Virus record (IMG/VR): IMGVR_UViG_3300044844_000075
Location: 1-23,492 of that record
Strand: one strand, 5' to 3'
Source of the DNA: a virus
DNA: 23,492 nt
The translations under genes were made by a program, and so were the position numbers. The notes beneath the pieces are model-generated. The model was given only the letters and a program-made list of their open reading frames with translations, ran no database searches and was not told where the DNA came from. Below are positions 12,092 through 19,962 of this stretch, one piece after another; positions within the stretch are counted from its first letter, which is position 1, and each line of letters starts with the position of its first letter.

Positions 12092-13252
12092 TTATTGAAA
12101 TATTCCTCTAATAAATTCATCTGCTTCTAATGCTCTACCAAAAGTAACCACACCACTCGCACTATTAAACTTAATCTGGTCGTTTGTAGGAGTTCCTGTT
12201 GTAAGTATCTCTCTTACCTCTACACCACCTCTTGTAAAGCCTAAACAACTCTTTCCTATCATATCTGCAAAAGTAATAGTAGTCTCTCCACCTGCTGCCG
12301 TTGCAAACTTCATATACACTTGACCATTTGCTATTACTATCACACCATTTTGATTTATTGAAGTTCCTGTTGTAGAATAAGCACCAGAACCTTGTAAACT
12401 AACCGAATAAGTACCTATGTCTTTGTAAGGAGCATTGATTTGCAAACTCGTAAGATTGCAATTTCCTGCTATTATTACTAAACCATTTACTCCATTGTCA
12501 ATAGCAAATTTAATGGCTATTTGAGTTCTATTTTGTTGCGTTTGTAATAGGTATAAATATCCGTAATTATCCAAAGTTATTAATCCATCGCAGTTTACAC
12601 TCCAATTAGCTATGTCGTTTTTAAATTCTCTATACCAAGCACTCGTTTGACTTGTTACCTCTTTTTGGTCCACATTAACCGAGAAAGAACAATTTGTAGA
12701 ACAAGCAAAAGGAATATCCGTTGGCATTGTAGTCGTAACCTTAGCTACATTAGTTCCCTGAGTATAAAAGAAAATATCTCTTGCACCTACGTTTAAAGGA
12801 TAGACAGTTACTACTATTCTATCAGTTGCACCAAGAGATGTTGCTGGGAAAGTTAATGAAGTAGTATATAATGTCTTACTAAGTGAAGTTAAAGCAGTAG
12901 TCTCACTTGTAGCTATTGTTGTAAATGTACTTCCGTTGTACTTAGAGACAACAAAGTAAAAAGAAGGCGAATAATCTAAACTAAAAGTTAAAGAAACATA
13001 AGAACTAAAAGTCCAAGTTCCAGCAGGAATAGTAGTCATATTAGGCTTATTTACATCTGTAATAAACCTAGCTATAACATTGTCTCCAGTTGCAGTAAAG
13101 TCAGCACTAGCTCCTACATTTTGAGTAGAACTTAATTGATAGTAAGAATTACCACCTATTGTGCCTTTTGACACCCCTCCGTTTAGATAGAATTGTCCAT
13201 TGGGATTTTGCCAATAGAGAATCATATTATTACCTTGTACTTTATCTGCCAT
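12092..13252 (-). CDS. Tail protein: duplicated N-terminal module plus tail-tube-like domain
   Basis: This is a 386-residue protein. Residues 21-176 align with residues 59-225 of the neighbouring fibre (shared YLN, GTIGG, QLS, ITD, P-AG, KY-G-TFT, DR and VTT positions). Residues 183-297 look like a tail tube domain of the TP901-1 major tail protein kind: a strand, WSVNCDGLITLD, then AGNCNLTSLQINAPYKDIGTYSVSLQGSGAY. A C-terminal part (about 305-386) has ANGQVYMKFATAAGGETTIT and RALEADEFIRGIF. It sits between the baseplate protein and the fibre, so it probably joins the fibre to the tail tip. The specific role is inferred. Confidence 0.65.
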   Translation of the reverse strand: MADKVQGNNMILYWQNPNGQFYLNGGVSKGTIGGNSYYQLSSTQNVGASADFTATGDNVIARFITDVNKPNMTTIPAGTWTFSSYVSLTFSLDYSPSFYFVVSKYNGSTFTTIATSETTALTSLSKTLYTTSLTFPATSLGATDRIVVTVYPLNVGARDIFFYTQGTNVAKVTTTMPTDIPFACSTNCSFSVNVDQKEVTSQTSAWYREFKNDIANWSVNCDGLITLDNYGYLYLLQTQQNRTQIAIKFAIDNGVNGLVIIAGNCNLTSLQINAPYKDIGTYSVSLQGSGAYSTTGTSINQNGVIVIANGQVYMKFATAAGGETTITFADMIGKSCLGFTRGGVEVREILTTGTPTNDQIKFNSASGVVTFGRALEADEFIRGIFQ

Positions 13253-13261
13253 ATTGCAAAG

Positions 13262-15214
13262 TTAAACTATATTAATATTAAATTGTGCTATCCAAAATGG
13301 ACCAAGTTGACCTGTATCTGTTATGTAATTAGGAATGATAAATGCAGATACTTCAGCGACACTTACCTCAATTAATTGAACTGAGTTTAATTCGTTTACA
13401 TAAGCATTTTGGCTTACTCTATTCATAATGAATTTTTTACCATTATAAGATAAATTACCTGTAACTGTGTCCGTTGTAGTAAAAACCTTATCTAAATAGA
13501 CAAATCCTCCACCGCTTATATGTTCTCCTAAATCACACTCAACAGTTGCTACGTTCTTATTTAGGTTTCTTATGTTTTGATAAGTCATAAAAGTTATCAA
13601 ATCTACTGCTCCTAAAGGAGTACCACTAGGACAAGATGAATACCAATTCTCTAAGAATGTGCCATCGGAAGCACATAAAACACCTTTATTAGATGAATAA
13701 TTATAAGTTGTAGGATAGTTATTGCCATAAGGTTGTTCAAATACTTTTAAAGTAGATTGAATAGTATTATCAGCTACAAAGTTTGCTTCGATAAACTTTA
13801 CTTCACTATCTCCTCTTTGTATGATAAAGTTTTGAAGTGATGTTGCTTGACCTGATGCATCACAAACTATTTTAAACTTTAAATACCCAAATATTGCAAC
13901 ACCTGATACAAAATATGGTGGAATATCTCTACTATATGTAGATAAAGTTTCAGATGGATTTATTGTTATATTTTGTAATGTAGTTTGCCATTGCCCATTA
14001 GTATCTAAATATCTAAGTCCTCCTGCCGTATTCATTGAAATTTGCAATTTAGCACCTGTTGAAGTTATATGTTCAAAACTTAACTTAAAAGGTACTTCGC
14101 CAATGTAAGGAAGGAAATAATTTATAGCAATTAAATTACCATTTTCAATACTAGCAGAACCACTTGTATTTCTTACTAAAGAAACTCCATCAAATTGACC
14201 TGCCGTATCTGGAACTATTGTTGCCGTTGAATCTCCTGTTGCAGCTAGAATAAAACCAGTCGCAGTATTAGTTGGGAATGCATTTAACTTTAAGTTTCCA
14301 TTGTCGCAATAGTTTAAAGCTGATTCATAAGCACCTCTACCTTGTATATTGTAAAATCCTTTTTTTAATAGCTTTATTTGGCTATTATTTATAAAATGCA
14401 CATTGCCATCTGCATAAGGAAGTATGTTAACTGTATTGTTTAAAACACCACTACTTGTAATTGTAGGAGTAGCTAAAATATTATATTTAGTAAAATAATT
14501 TGTAGATGCTGCCATCTCATTCATTGAAAATATACACCAGTCTCCATTGGCTTGAAACATTCTACAATTAAATGAGGTCATTATTTTGCCAATAATATCA
14601 TAGTATGACTCACCCATAAAATCCCTTCTATACTGATAGATTTGGCTAAATGGCTCGTTACTTACGCCATCTTGTCTATCAAGCATACCGCCTGCAAAGT
14701 ATGAACAAGCTACAACTAAATTTAATATATCTGGATAAGCTAATAATTTTAAGCCATCACTAATTACATTTAATTGAGTGTCTAATTGATTAATACTATC
14801 ATCTCTTACATATTCAATATTTTGTATAAATGAAATACCATCAATACAAGTAAAGTCTGCTTGAGTAATGCCTGTTGAAAAACCCATTTGAGTATAATCA
14901 TTAAACATATAACCTCTCCACATTACGTTTGTACTTTCTTTAAGTATTACATAATACTTCCTATCATCTTGACTAAGTACATTGGGGAATTGGTCGTAAT
15001 CATCTTGTGTTTCTAATAATATAGAAAAGTTAACCTGAGTAGATATTATTGTAGGGTATGGGTATTCCTCGTTTGAGTTAGGTTGTACTATTATTGATAC
15101 TGGCTTATAGGTTTTAACTACTCCAGCAGCATAATCTCTTTCATAAATCTCAATTACTTGGTTAGTACCATTCCTTAAGATTTGAGTTATTGTATATCTT
15201 AATCCGTAAGCCAT
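13262..15214 (-). CDS. Baseplate/tail-tip hub-like protein
   Basis: This is a 650-residue protein directly after the tape measure, the usual place of a distal-tail or hub protein. The N-terminal 120 residues (RYTITQILRNGTNQVIEIYE, then YPYPTIISTQVNFSILLETQ and VMWRGYMFNDYTQ) resemble the tail-tip proteins found at this place in Bacteroidota siphophages. The middle has a globular segment (FMGESYYDIIGKIMTSFNCR) and the C-terminal half is beta-rich. Its start overlaps the tape measure stop by one base (TAATG). I am confident it is a tail-tip component but not of the exact homologue. Confidence 0.7.
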   Translation of the reverse strand: MAYGLRYTITQILRNGTNQVIEIYERDYAAGVVKTYKPVSIIVQPNSNEEYPYPTIISTQVNFSILLETQDDYDQFPNVLSQDDRKYYVILKESTNVMWRGYMFNDYTQMGFSTGITQADFTCIDGISFIQNIEYVRDDSINQLDTQLNVISDGLKLLAYPDILNLVVACSYFAGGMLDRQDGVSNEPFSQIYQYRRDFMGESYYDIIGKIMTSFNCRMFQANGDWCIFSMNEMAASTNYFTKYNILATPTITSSGVLNNTVNILPYADGNVHFINNSQIKLLKKGFYNIQGRGAYESALNYCDNGNLKLNAFPTNTATGFILAATGDSTATIVPDTAGQFDGVSLVRNTSGSASIENGNLIAINYFLPYIGEVPFKLSFEHITSTGAKLQISMNTAGGLRYLDTNGQWQTTLQNITINPSETLSTYSRDIPPYFVSGVAIFGYLKFKIVCDASGQATSLQNFIIQRGDSEVKFIEANFVADNTIQSTLKVFEQPYGNNYPTTYNYSSNKGVLCASDGTFLENWYSSCPSGTPLGAVDLITFMTYQNIRNLNKNVATVECDLGEHISGGGFVYLDKVFTTTDTVTGNLSYNGKKFIMNRVSQNAYVNELNSVQLIEVSVAEVSAFIIPNYITDTGQLGPFWIAQFNINIV

Positions 15215-17040
15215 TATGCTAAACTGATTGATTGTCCTTTAATGTTTGATGCCTTTTGACTTCTATTTACTGAAAGTAATAAGTCTTGACCTCTTAATAC
15301 AAATTGACCCCCACTACCAGCAGAACTACCACTCATTGCTCCTGCGTTAAAAGAAGTATTTAAGAAACTTGATAACTTACTTAAAGGCATAATTGCCTCA
15401 GGTCCAGCTTCTCCAATTAAACCTAAAGATGGTCCATTAGTAATACCTCCTTTAGCATTTTTAGTAACACCAAGACCTAATAAATTCATTAGCATATTTA
15501 AAATTCCTCCTCCTCCTGCTGCTGCACCTGCTAATCCTGTTCCACTTGTTGCAAGACCTGCTTGTATATAAGCTAATAATTGTGCTCTAATAATTGCAAA
15601 TCCTAAATCTGCTGCAAATTGCAATACTGAATTACTTAATGCTTCAAATACATTTTCTCCTTTCATTAAAGCATCAAAAGCACTTTGTAATGAATTTGTA
15701 ACTCCACTTGCCATTTGATTAGCAAATTGATTAGCTTCCATATTTGCTTGAGCAAACCCTTCTTTAGTTTGTTTAAGGAAATCACTTAATTCATTTTTGG
15801 TAGTTCTAATCTTACCATTCAAATTTTCATCAAACATTCCAAATAAAGTACCAGTACCTATATTTGCTGCTTCAGGAATTTTACTTACAAATGGTGTTTT
15901 ACTTAATTGCTCTCGTGCTTCTGTTTCTAAAGATGCATCGTAAACTCCATCAGATATTTGCTCTACTGGAGATTTAATTTTCTTTTCTTTCTTAACTTTT
16001 ATAACCTTGTCTGGAGTATTAAATTTTAATACATCTTTTATTGTTCTTGTTAAAGCATCATTAGCATTTTTTATTTTTTCTGTTGCTTCTTTTAATGGTT
16101 TTACATATTGAGCATCAATTTTTGCTCTCAATGATTCTGTTGTAACTCCCATTTCCAACTGCTTGGTAGTAGCAAGTTGTTGGTCTTTTAACTTATCTCT
16201 TTCATCAATTAATTTTTTATAAGCAGCATTTGCAGCAGATAAAGCATCTATATAATTTTTTTCTTTACCAATTGCATCTTTTTGAACGGCAGCTAAATTA
16301 TTTATTGAATTTAAATAACTAGCTGTATAAGTGTCAAGATTTTTTACATCTAAATCTTGTATTTCTTTATTTTCACTATATTGTTTTTTTAACTCTTTTA
16401 AAGCATTTTTTCTAGTATTAGTATCAATAGATTTATCTGATATAATATTTGCTAAAGTTCCACCTAAAATTTGACTTGTTTGAGCAGCACCAGTTATTTT
16501 ATAAATGTCATCATTTAATTTCTTTAATTCATCTCTTAATTCTTTTACTTTATCTGCTGAACCTGTAAATGCTTCGGATATTTGTTTTTGGAATACAACT
16601 GCTAAAGAAGATACTATACCAATTACTACACCAAGACCCGCTGGTCCAGATAGACCATCAATCATAGCAGATAATGCCTTTTTTGTACCTCCTTCAGTCT
16701 TAGCTAATCTTTGGAACGACTCAACCATAGGGTTTAAGTTATTCGCAATACCCATTATACCATAAGGAGCATCTTGAGCAATTCTAGAGAAGTTTATAAG
16801 AGATTGAGAAGCATCCCCAATTGGTCTACCTAATTGATTAGCTTGTTGCTTTAAATTACTAATTGTAGTGTTTAAATTAGCTATGTTTTTATTTAAATAG
16901 TTAATTTCTCCAATACTTGTAGCTTTCTTTAATGCACTTTCAAATTGGGCAAGTGTATTTTCGGCAGCCTTTAAGCTAGATTGTAACGATGAAACATCTG
17001 CATCAATGCTAATGCTAAACTTATCAAAATTTTCTGCCAT
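15214..17040 (-). CDS. Tape measure protein
   Basis: This is a 608-residue protein. A helical, Asn/Gln-rich N-terminal half (residues 10-130) is followed by a hydrophobic GPAGLGVVIGIVSSLAVVF segment (132-150), a long charged coiled coil (160-370), Ala/Gly-rich hydrophobic segments (about 485-530) and a C-terminal GLIGEAGPEAIMPLSKL motif, which is a hallmark of siphovirus tape measures. It sets tail length and is injected with the DNA. At the usual 0.15 nm per residue the tail would be about 90 nm. It follows the tail chaperone genes and precedes the tail-tip gene, as is canonical. Confidence 0.9.
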   Translation of the reverse strand: MAENFDKFSISIDADVSSLQSSLKAAENTLAQFESALKKATSIGEINYLNKNIANLNTTISNLKQQANQLGRPIGDASQSLINFSRIAQDAPYGIMGIANNLNPMVESFQRLAKTEGGTKKALSAMIDGLSGPAGLGVVIGIVSSLAVVFQKQISEAFTGSADKVKELRDELKKLNDDIYKITGAAQTSQILGGTLANIISDKSIDTNTRKNALKELKKQYSENKEIQDLDVKNLDTYTASYLNSINNLAAVQKDAIGKEKNYIDALSAANAAYKKLIDERDKLKDQQLATTKQLEMGVTTESLRAKIDAQYVKPLKEATEKIKNANDALTRTIKDVLKFNTPDKVIKVKKEKKIKSPVEQISDGVYDASLETEAREQLSKTPFVSKIPEAANIGTGTLFGMFDENLNGKIRTTKNELSDFLKQTKEGFAQANMEANQFANQMASGVTNSLQSAFDALMKGENVFEALSNSVLQFAADLGFAIIRAQLLAYIQAGLATSGTGLAGAAAGGGGILNMLMNLLGLGVTKNAKGGITNGPSLGLIGEAGPEAIMPLSKLSSFLNTSFNAGAMSGSSAGSGGQFVLRGQDLLLSVNRSQKASNIKGQSISLA

Positions 17041-17046
17041 CTTATA

Positions 17047-17421
17047 TTAATTTACTCCGTACAATTTTAATGTCCTTGCCAATTGGTCGTTTGTTAACAT
17101 TACCTTTTCCTCTTCAATATCTAAATCATCAATAGCTGGTATGCTCCAAAATGACTTAATTGATTTAGGAGATTTTTCAGTAGTGTTACTTAAATATACA
17201 ATATAGGCAAGGTTTCTAGTCCTTGCCCATTCGTTTAACTCTTGCCTTTCTTTACCCATTACGATAATAGAAAAGTCTTTCCAAGTCATCTCCCAAAACT
17301 CGTTTGGGCGTATATTACATTCAGCAGCCTTTACTAAAATATCATCCCAATTTAGCTTTGTTAGACTTTTTTTTTTCCTCTTTAGGAGTACCTTGCACTG
17401 CCGTAATTGTGTTTTGCACAA
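17047..17421 (-). CDS. Tail assembly chaperone, downstream frame (made by frameshift)
   Basis: The open frame runs to a TTG at 17421, but the part upstream of 17376 only shadows the gpG-like gene, and its first internal ATG lies inside the conserved domain (E-M-T-W). It therefore has no good start of its own and is best read as the T half of a G-T fusion made at the A10 run. The protein segment (PNEFWEMTWKDFSIIVMGKE and on) has the F-W-x-M-T pattern typical of the second tail chaperone frame. The fusion guides tape measure and tail tube assembly and is absent from the mature virion. Confidence 0.75.
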   Translation of the reverse strand: MCKTQLRQCKVLLKRKKKSLTKLNWDDILVKAAECNIRPNEFWEMTWKDFSIIVMGKERQELNEWARTRNLAYIVYLSNTTEKSPKSIKSFWSIPAIDDLDIEEEKVMLTNDQLARTLKLYGVN

Positions 17422-17713
17422 TATACTTTAAGTAACCAAGTACTTGCCCTTCGGATTGAAAAATTGAGCCTATTTCATCCATCCAATCGCAAACATCGTT
17501 TTCAGTATATTCAACTTCTTGTTTATTTGTTAAACAAGCTGATTTATATCCGATATATATTAATTTAACAATAATATCTAAATCAAATTGATTATTACCT
17601 AGAACTTCAAAGTATTTGTCTATTGTGATATTTCGTTCGTTACAAAATTCACGCATTGACCAAGTACCCCATTTTAATTGAATTGTGTTGTTGTTTAGTC
17701 TTAATTCAAACAT
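17342..17713 (-). CDS. Tail assembly chaperone, upstream frame (gpG-like)
   Basis: This is a 123-residue protein between the tail tube and tape measure genes. The N-terminal region (FELRLNNNTIQLKWGTWSMREFCNERNITIDKYFEVL) and the all-helical body fit the phage tail chaperone (gpG-type) fold. The last part (TPKEEKKKSNKAKLG) covers the A10 run. In lambda-like siphoviruses this protein is made alone and also as a minority frameshift fusion. No membrane or catalytic motifs are present. Confidence 0.8.
   Translation of the reverse strand: MFELRLNNNTIQLKWGTWSMREFCNERNITIDKYFEVLGNNQFDLDIIVKLIYIGYKSACLTNKQEVEYTENDVCDWMDEIGSIFQSEGQVLGYLKYIVQNTITAVQGTPKEEKKKSNKAKLG
17367..17376 (-). other. A10 slippery run, candidate recoding site
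   Basis: On the minus strand GAGG is followed by ten A and then GTC. The upstream frame reads GAA AAA AAA AAG and the downstream frame AAA AAA AAA AGT, so joining them needs a +1 or -2 shift, not the -1 shift most common in tail chaperones. Slippage by ribosome or RNA polymerase on A10 would provide it. Confidence 0.6.
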
Positions 17714-17723
17714 AGGTTATTGT

Positions 17724-18164
17724 TTATGCAGTTTCAGTTTGTGTTAATGGTGGTACAGTTACTACAAAAGTTGCAGTAAATTTAACATCATCTTTATCGT
17801 CAGCGTTTACTTCAAAATCGCTAATAAATACCTGACCTGAATAAACTATATCACCAGAGGTTGGAGTTGCTTTACCCATCTTCATATTGAAAGATGTTCT
17901 TGCAGCGTGAGCAGCATACAATTGTTGGTAAGAATCCTTACTTGGAGTTCCTGTTTCATCAATTGCAAAACCATCACCTTTGAATGATTGAGTAAATGAA
18001 GGACCAGCTTGATATTGGTCTCCACATTTTGAAGTTGCATCAATAGTGTTAACATTTGATGTCATTGAGTTAGTTGTAAGACAAGCAACAGGTTTAAATG
18101 TTGCGTCTCCGTCTATGTCAGCTAATAGGATATAATCCCTTGCCGATACTTTTGTTTCTGCCAT
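17724..18164 (-). CDS. Major tail (tube) protein
   Basis: This is a 146-residue protein, short but in range for tail tube proteins of the TP901-1/HK97 types. It lies between the tail completion protein and the tail chaperones. The sequence has the tube-domain layout: a start strand YILLADIDGDATFKPVACLT, a central QSFKGDGFAIDE strand pair and the C-terminal DIVYSGQVFISDFEVNADDKD beta hairpin. It probably stacks as hexameric rings round the tape measure. The C-terminus is a short Thr/Pro-rich tail. Confidence 0.85.
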   Translation of the reverse strand: MAETKVSARDYILLADIDGDATFKPVACLTTNSMTSNVNTIDATSKCGDQYQAGPSFTQSFKGDGFAIDETGTPSKDSYQQLYAAHAARTSFNMKMGKATPTSGDIVYSGQVFISDFEVNADDKDDVKFTATFVVTVPPLTQTETA

Positions 18165-18170
18165 TTTATT

Positions 18171-18578
18171 TTAATTTTGAGTTATTATTAAATTATAAGT
18201 TATTATTGTTCTAAATATATTGTCCGAAGGTTCTAAGGCATCTAAGTTTCTAATTGCACCTACCACTAAACTTGAAGCATAAAACCCATTTGTAAGGGTT
18301 ATTGCAGTTTGTGAATTGATTGCAGCTAGTATTAAATCACTTATAGTTTCGGCTCTTTTATAGCCAAAGTTACTATTTTTTATTACAATGTCAACATCAA
18401 TCGTAACTCCATTAGTATAACTGATTTTGCCTTGCTCTTGCGTTGATGCTCTGCCGTTCATAATGATATATTCATTTACCCCATTATTAGGTGCATAACC
18501 ATCAAAGACAGGCAACCCACTTGAACTTGTCAAGTTGGTATAAAACCACTTCTTTATTTCAATATTAGGATTTAACAT
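18171..18578 (-). CDS. Tail completion protein, DUF3168-like
   Basis: This is a 135-residue protein. It starts with an amphipathic helix (IEIKKWFYTNL), followed by LPVFDGYAPNNGVNEYIIMN, a YTNGVTIDVDIVIKN strand, a helix (AETISDLILAAINS) and a C-terminal strand pair, the pattern of DUF3168 (HK97 gp11/SPP1 gp17-like) proteins that join the tail to the connector. It overlaps the upstream HK97 gp10-like gene by 14 bases. The position between gp10-like and tail tube genes is canonical. Confidence 0.75.
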   Translation of the reverse strand: MLNPNIEIKKWFYTNLTSSSGLPVFDGYAPNNGVNEYIIMNGRASTQEQGKISYTNGVTIDVDIVIKNSNFGYKRAETISDLILAAINSQTAITLTNGFYASSLVVGAIRNLDALEPSDNIFRTIITYNLIITQN

Positions 18579-19005
18579 TAGCTATTACATTTTTTATGTT
18601 CTTTCTTAAAATAGGAATCTCACTTTCAAATGCTGGTATTAAATAAGGTCTTGCTCTTAAGTTAATTTTTCTAATTCCTTTACCTTTAAATTGTATTGCA
18701 AAGGTCTCATAACCAGCAGGTACATTAACTTCTCCACCTGTTCCAAATTCTACATAAGGAGCATATTTTAAAGCACTTCCTACTGTATAAACTATTTTAG
18801 TACCTACATTAACTTCTTTTAATTGTATTGAATTTCTTAGAGTACCATTATCAACCTTTACATCTCTTTTAGCTTTGCTTTGTATAGCTAATGCAGAGGC
18901 ATTTACTTCCATAGCAACCTCTTTAGCAATCTTAGGGGGTAATTTACCTAATCTTTTAATAAGAGCATCTAAACCTTCAATCTTAAAAGAAATTTGGTCT
19001 GCCAT
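18565..19005 (-). CDS. HK97 gp10-like head-tail/tail component
   Basis: This 146-residue protein starts FKIEGLDALIKRLGKLPPKI, followed by an AMEVNASALAIQSKAKRDV helix with basic residues, then VDNGTLRNSI and a VEFGTG turn, all characteristic of the HK97 gp10 family. The C-terminus has ARPYLIPAFESEIPILRKNI, also typical. These proteins act at the neck or tail top during joining of head and tail. The start at 19005 shares TAATG with the head closure gene. Confidence 0.85.
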   Translation of the reverse strand: MADQISFKIEGLDALIKRLGKLPPKIAKEVAMEVNASALAIQSKAKRDVKVDNGTLRNSIQLKEVNVGTKIVYTVGSALKYAPYVEFGTGGEVNVPAGYETFAIQFKGKGIRKINLRARPYLIPAFESEIPILRKNIKNVIANVKS

Positions 19006-19346
19006 TAGAAGTACATTAATATTTCGTAAAATCTAAACTGATTCTCTACATCTTTGATAGAGTGTATTGTATATCTTTCCCCTTCAGCATCAATTTGATA
19101 ATTTTCAGTAATAGTTACATCGTATCTAATAAATAACTTAGCTGCACGAGTAAAAGTTATTTGTGCCTCTTGCAATGTTCTATTTTGATTCTCTGGTCTA
19201 AAATCACCAAATACAACCTCTTGCAAGGCAAAGGTAGTCGTAAAGCCACCTTGACCATCAGATGCCCTTGTAGGAGCATACAAGCCGATTTCAGCGTACA
19301 TTGTATTGGCATCTACATAATTTGCTTTCTTGCTTCCTAATCTCAT
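19005..19346 (-). CDS. Head closure/head-tail joining protein (SPP1 gp16-like)
   Basis: This is a 113-residue protein from ATG 19346. An alternative TTG at 19388 lies inside the upstream gene and is rejected because the ATG forms an ATGA overlap with that gene's stop. The sequence has the small-barrel pattern of phage head-tail joining proteins: MYAEIGLYAPT, TRASDGQGGFTTTF and a core R-P-E-N-Q-N-R strand, then ADLFIRYD-like and EGERYTIHSIKDV strands. The protein plugs the connector after DNA packaging. Confidence 0.75.
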   Translation of the reverse strand: MRLGSKKANYVDANTMYAEIGLYAPTRASDGQGGFTTTFALQEVVFGDFRPENQNRTLQEAQITFTRAAKLFIRYDVTITENYQIDAEGERYTIHSIKDVENQFRFYEILMYF

Positions 19347-19876
19347 AATATTGGGCTTATTCTTGTCCAGCGTTGACAGGCTTTCCAAGACTTTTCACAA
19401 ATACCTGTATTTGAATCTAATCCTCTATTCTCGTAATCGTAGCTTACTTGGTCTAAAATAGCAATCTTTAGGTCATTAGGGACAGTTGCATATCCAACCA
19501 CATAAGTAGCCTTTAAGTTTCTAAAAGGAGGTCTTTGTAATTGTGGAAACTTACCTCCTACTAAAGTATAATCAGCAGCTACTATTGCATCGTTATTTTC
19601 ATCTATTAATGAAGTAAAACTATTTACTGGCCCATAAGGAAGGTTAAAACCACCATTAAAATTAGTAAACCAAACAACGGCAGTCTTAGGTATCAAACTC
19701 AAGCCTGTACCTACTTCAATGGCTTCTCTTGCTTGTTTAATCATTAAAGAGATTTGGTTATCATCAACAGAACTACTTACTCTGCAATACAATTTAGCCT
19801 CTGCTAAAGTAACTGGCTCAACAACTGGAGCAATATCGGTTAAAGTAAAATCTATTATAAAATTAGAATATGCCAT
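19343..19876 (-). CDS. Head-tail connector protein (gp6-like)
   Basis: This is a 177-residue protein. PVTLAEAKLYCRVSSSVDDNQ, then QAREAIEVGTGLSLI, is the signature helical N-terminus of the phage gp6-like DNA packaging/connector family, in which PxTLxEAK starts helix 1. The middle is beta-rich (YGPVNSFTSLIDENNDA), followed by ATYVVGYATVPNDLKIAILD, the usual C-terminal helix. It would form a ring beneath the portal. It is the first gene after the terminator that follows the capsid gene. Confidence 0.85.
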   Translation of the reverse strand: MAYSNFIIDFTLTDIAPVVEPVTLAEAKLYCRVSSSVDDNQISLMIKQAREAIEVGTGLSLIPKTAVVWFTNFNGGFNLPYGPVNSFTSLIDENNDAIVAADYTLVGGKFPQLQRPPFRNLKATYVVGYATVPNDLKIAILDQVSYDYENRGLDSNTGICEKSWKACQRWTRISPIL

Positions 19877-19888
19877 ACATCTTTTTTA

Positions 19889-19896
19889 CAAATTTA
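19889..19896 (-). promoter_or_regulatory. Possible -7 box between capsid and connector genes
   Basis: The minus strand reads TAAATTTG, a TAnnTTTG match, 14 bases after the T-run of the capsid terminator and just before ATG 19876. No -33 element is evident, so it may only be AT-rich chance. Confidence 0.2.
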
Positions 19897-19909
19897 CATT
19901 ATTTATAAT

Positions 19910-19938
19910 AAAAAACCCCCTACTAAATAGCAAGGGGT
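19910..19938 (-). terminator. Intrinsic terminator after the major capsid gene
   Basis: On the minus strand ACCCC (19938-19934) pairs with GGGGT (19919-19915) around a 14-base loop, followed by six T (19915-19910). It lies 25 bases beyond the capsid stop. A partial terminator at this place lets capsid protein be made in excess over the neck and tail proteins. Confidence 0.65.
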
Positions 19939-19962
19939 CTTTATATCTATGTAAGATTAGAA

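Noticed and set aside
13193-13375. Plus-strand open frame across the junction of two tail genes
   Set aside because: Antisense to two supported genes, with no recognisable domain.
16505-16765. Plus-strand open frame inside the tape measure
   Set aside because: Antisense shadow in a highly biased coding region.
19347-19388. Upstream TTG start for the head closure protein
   Set aside because: ATG 19346 makes an ATGA overlap with the previous gene, and the extra residues do not fit the family.
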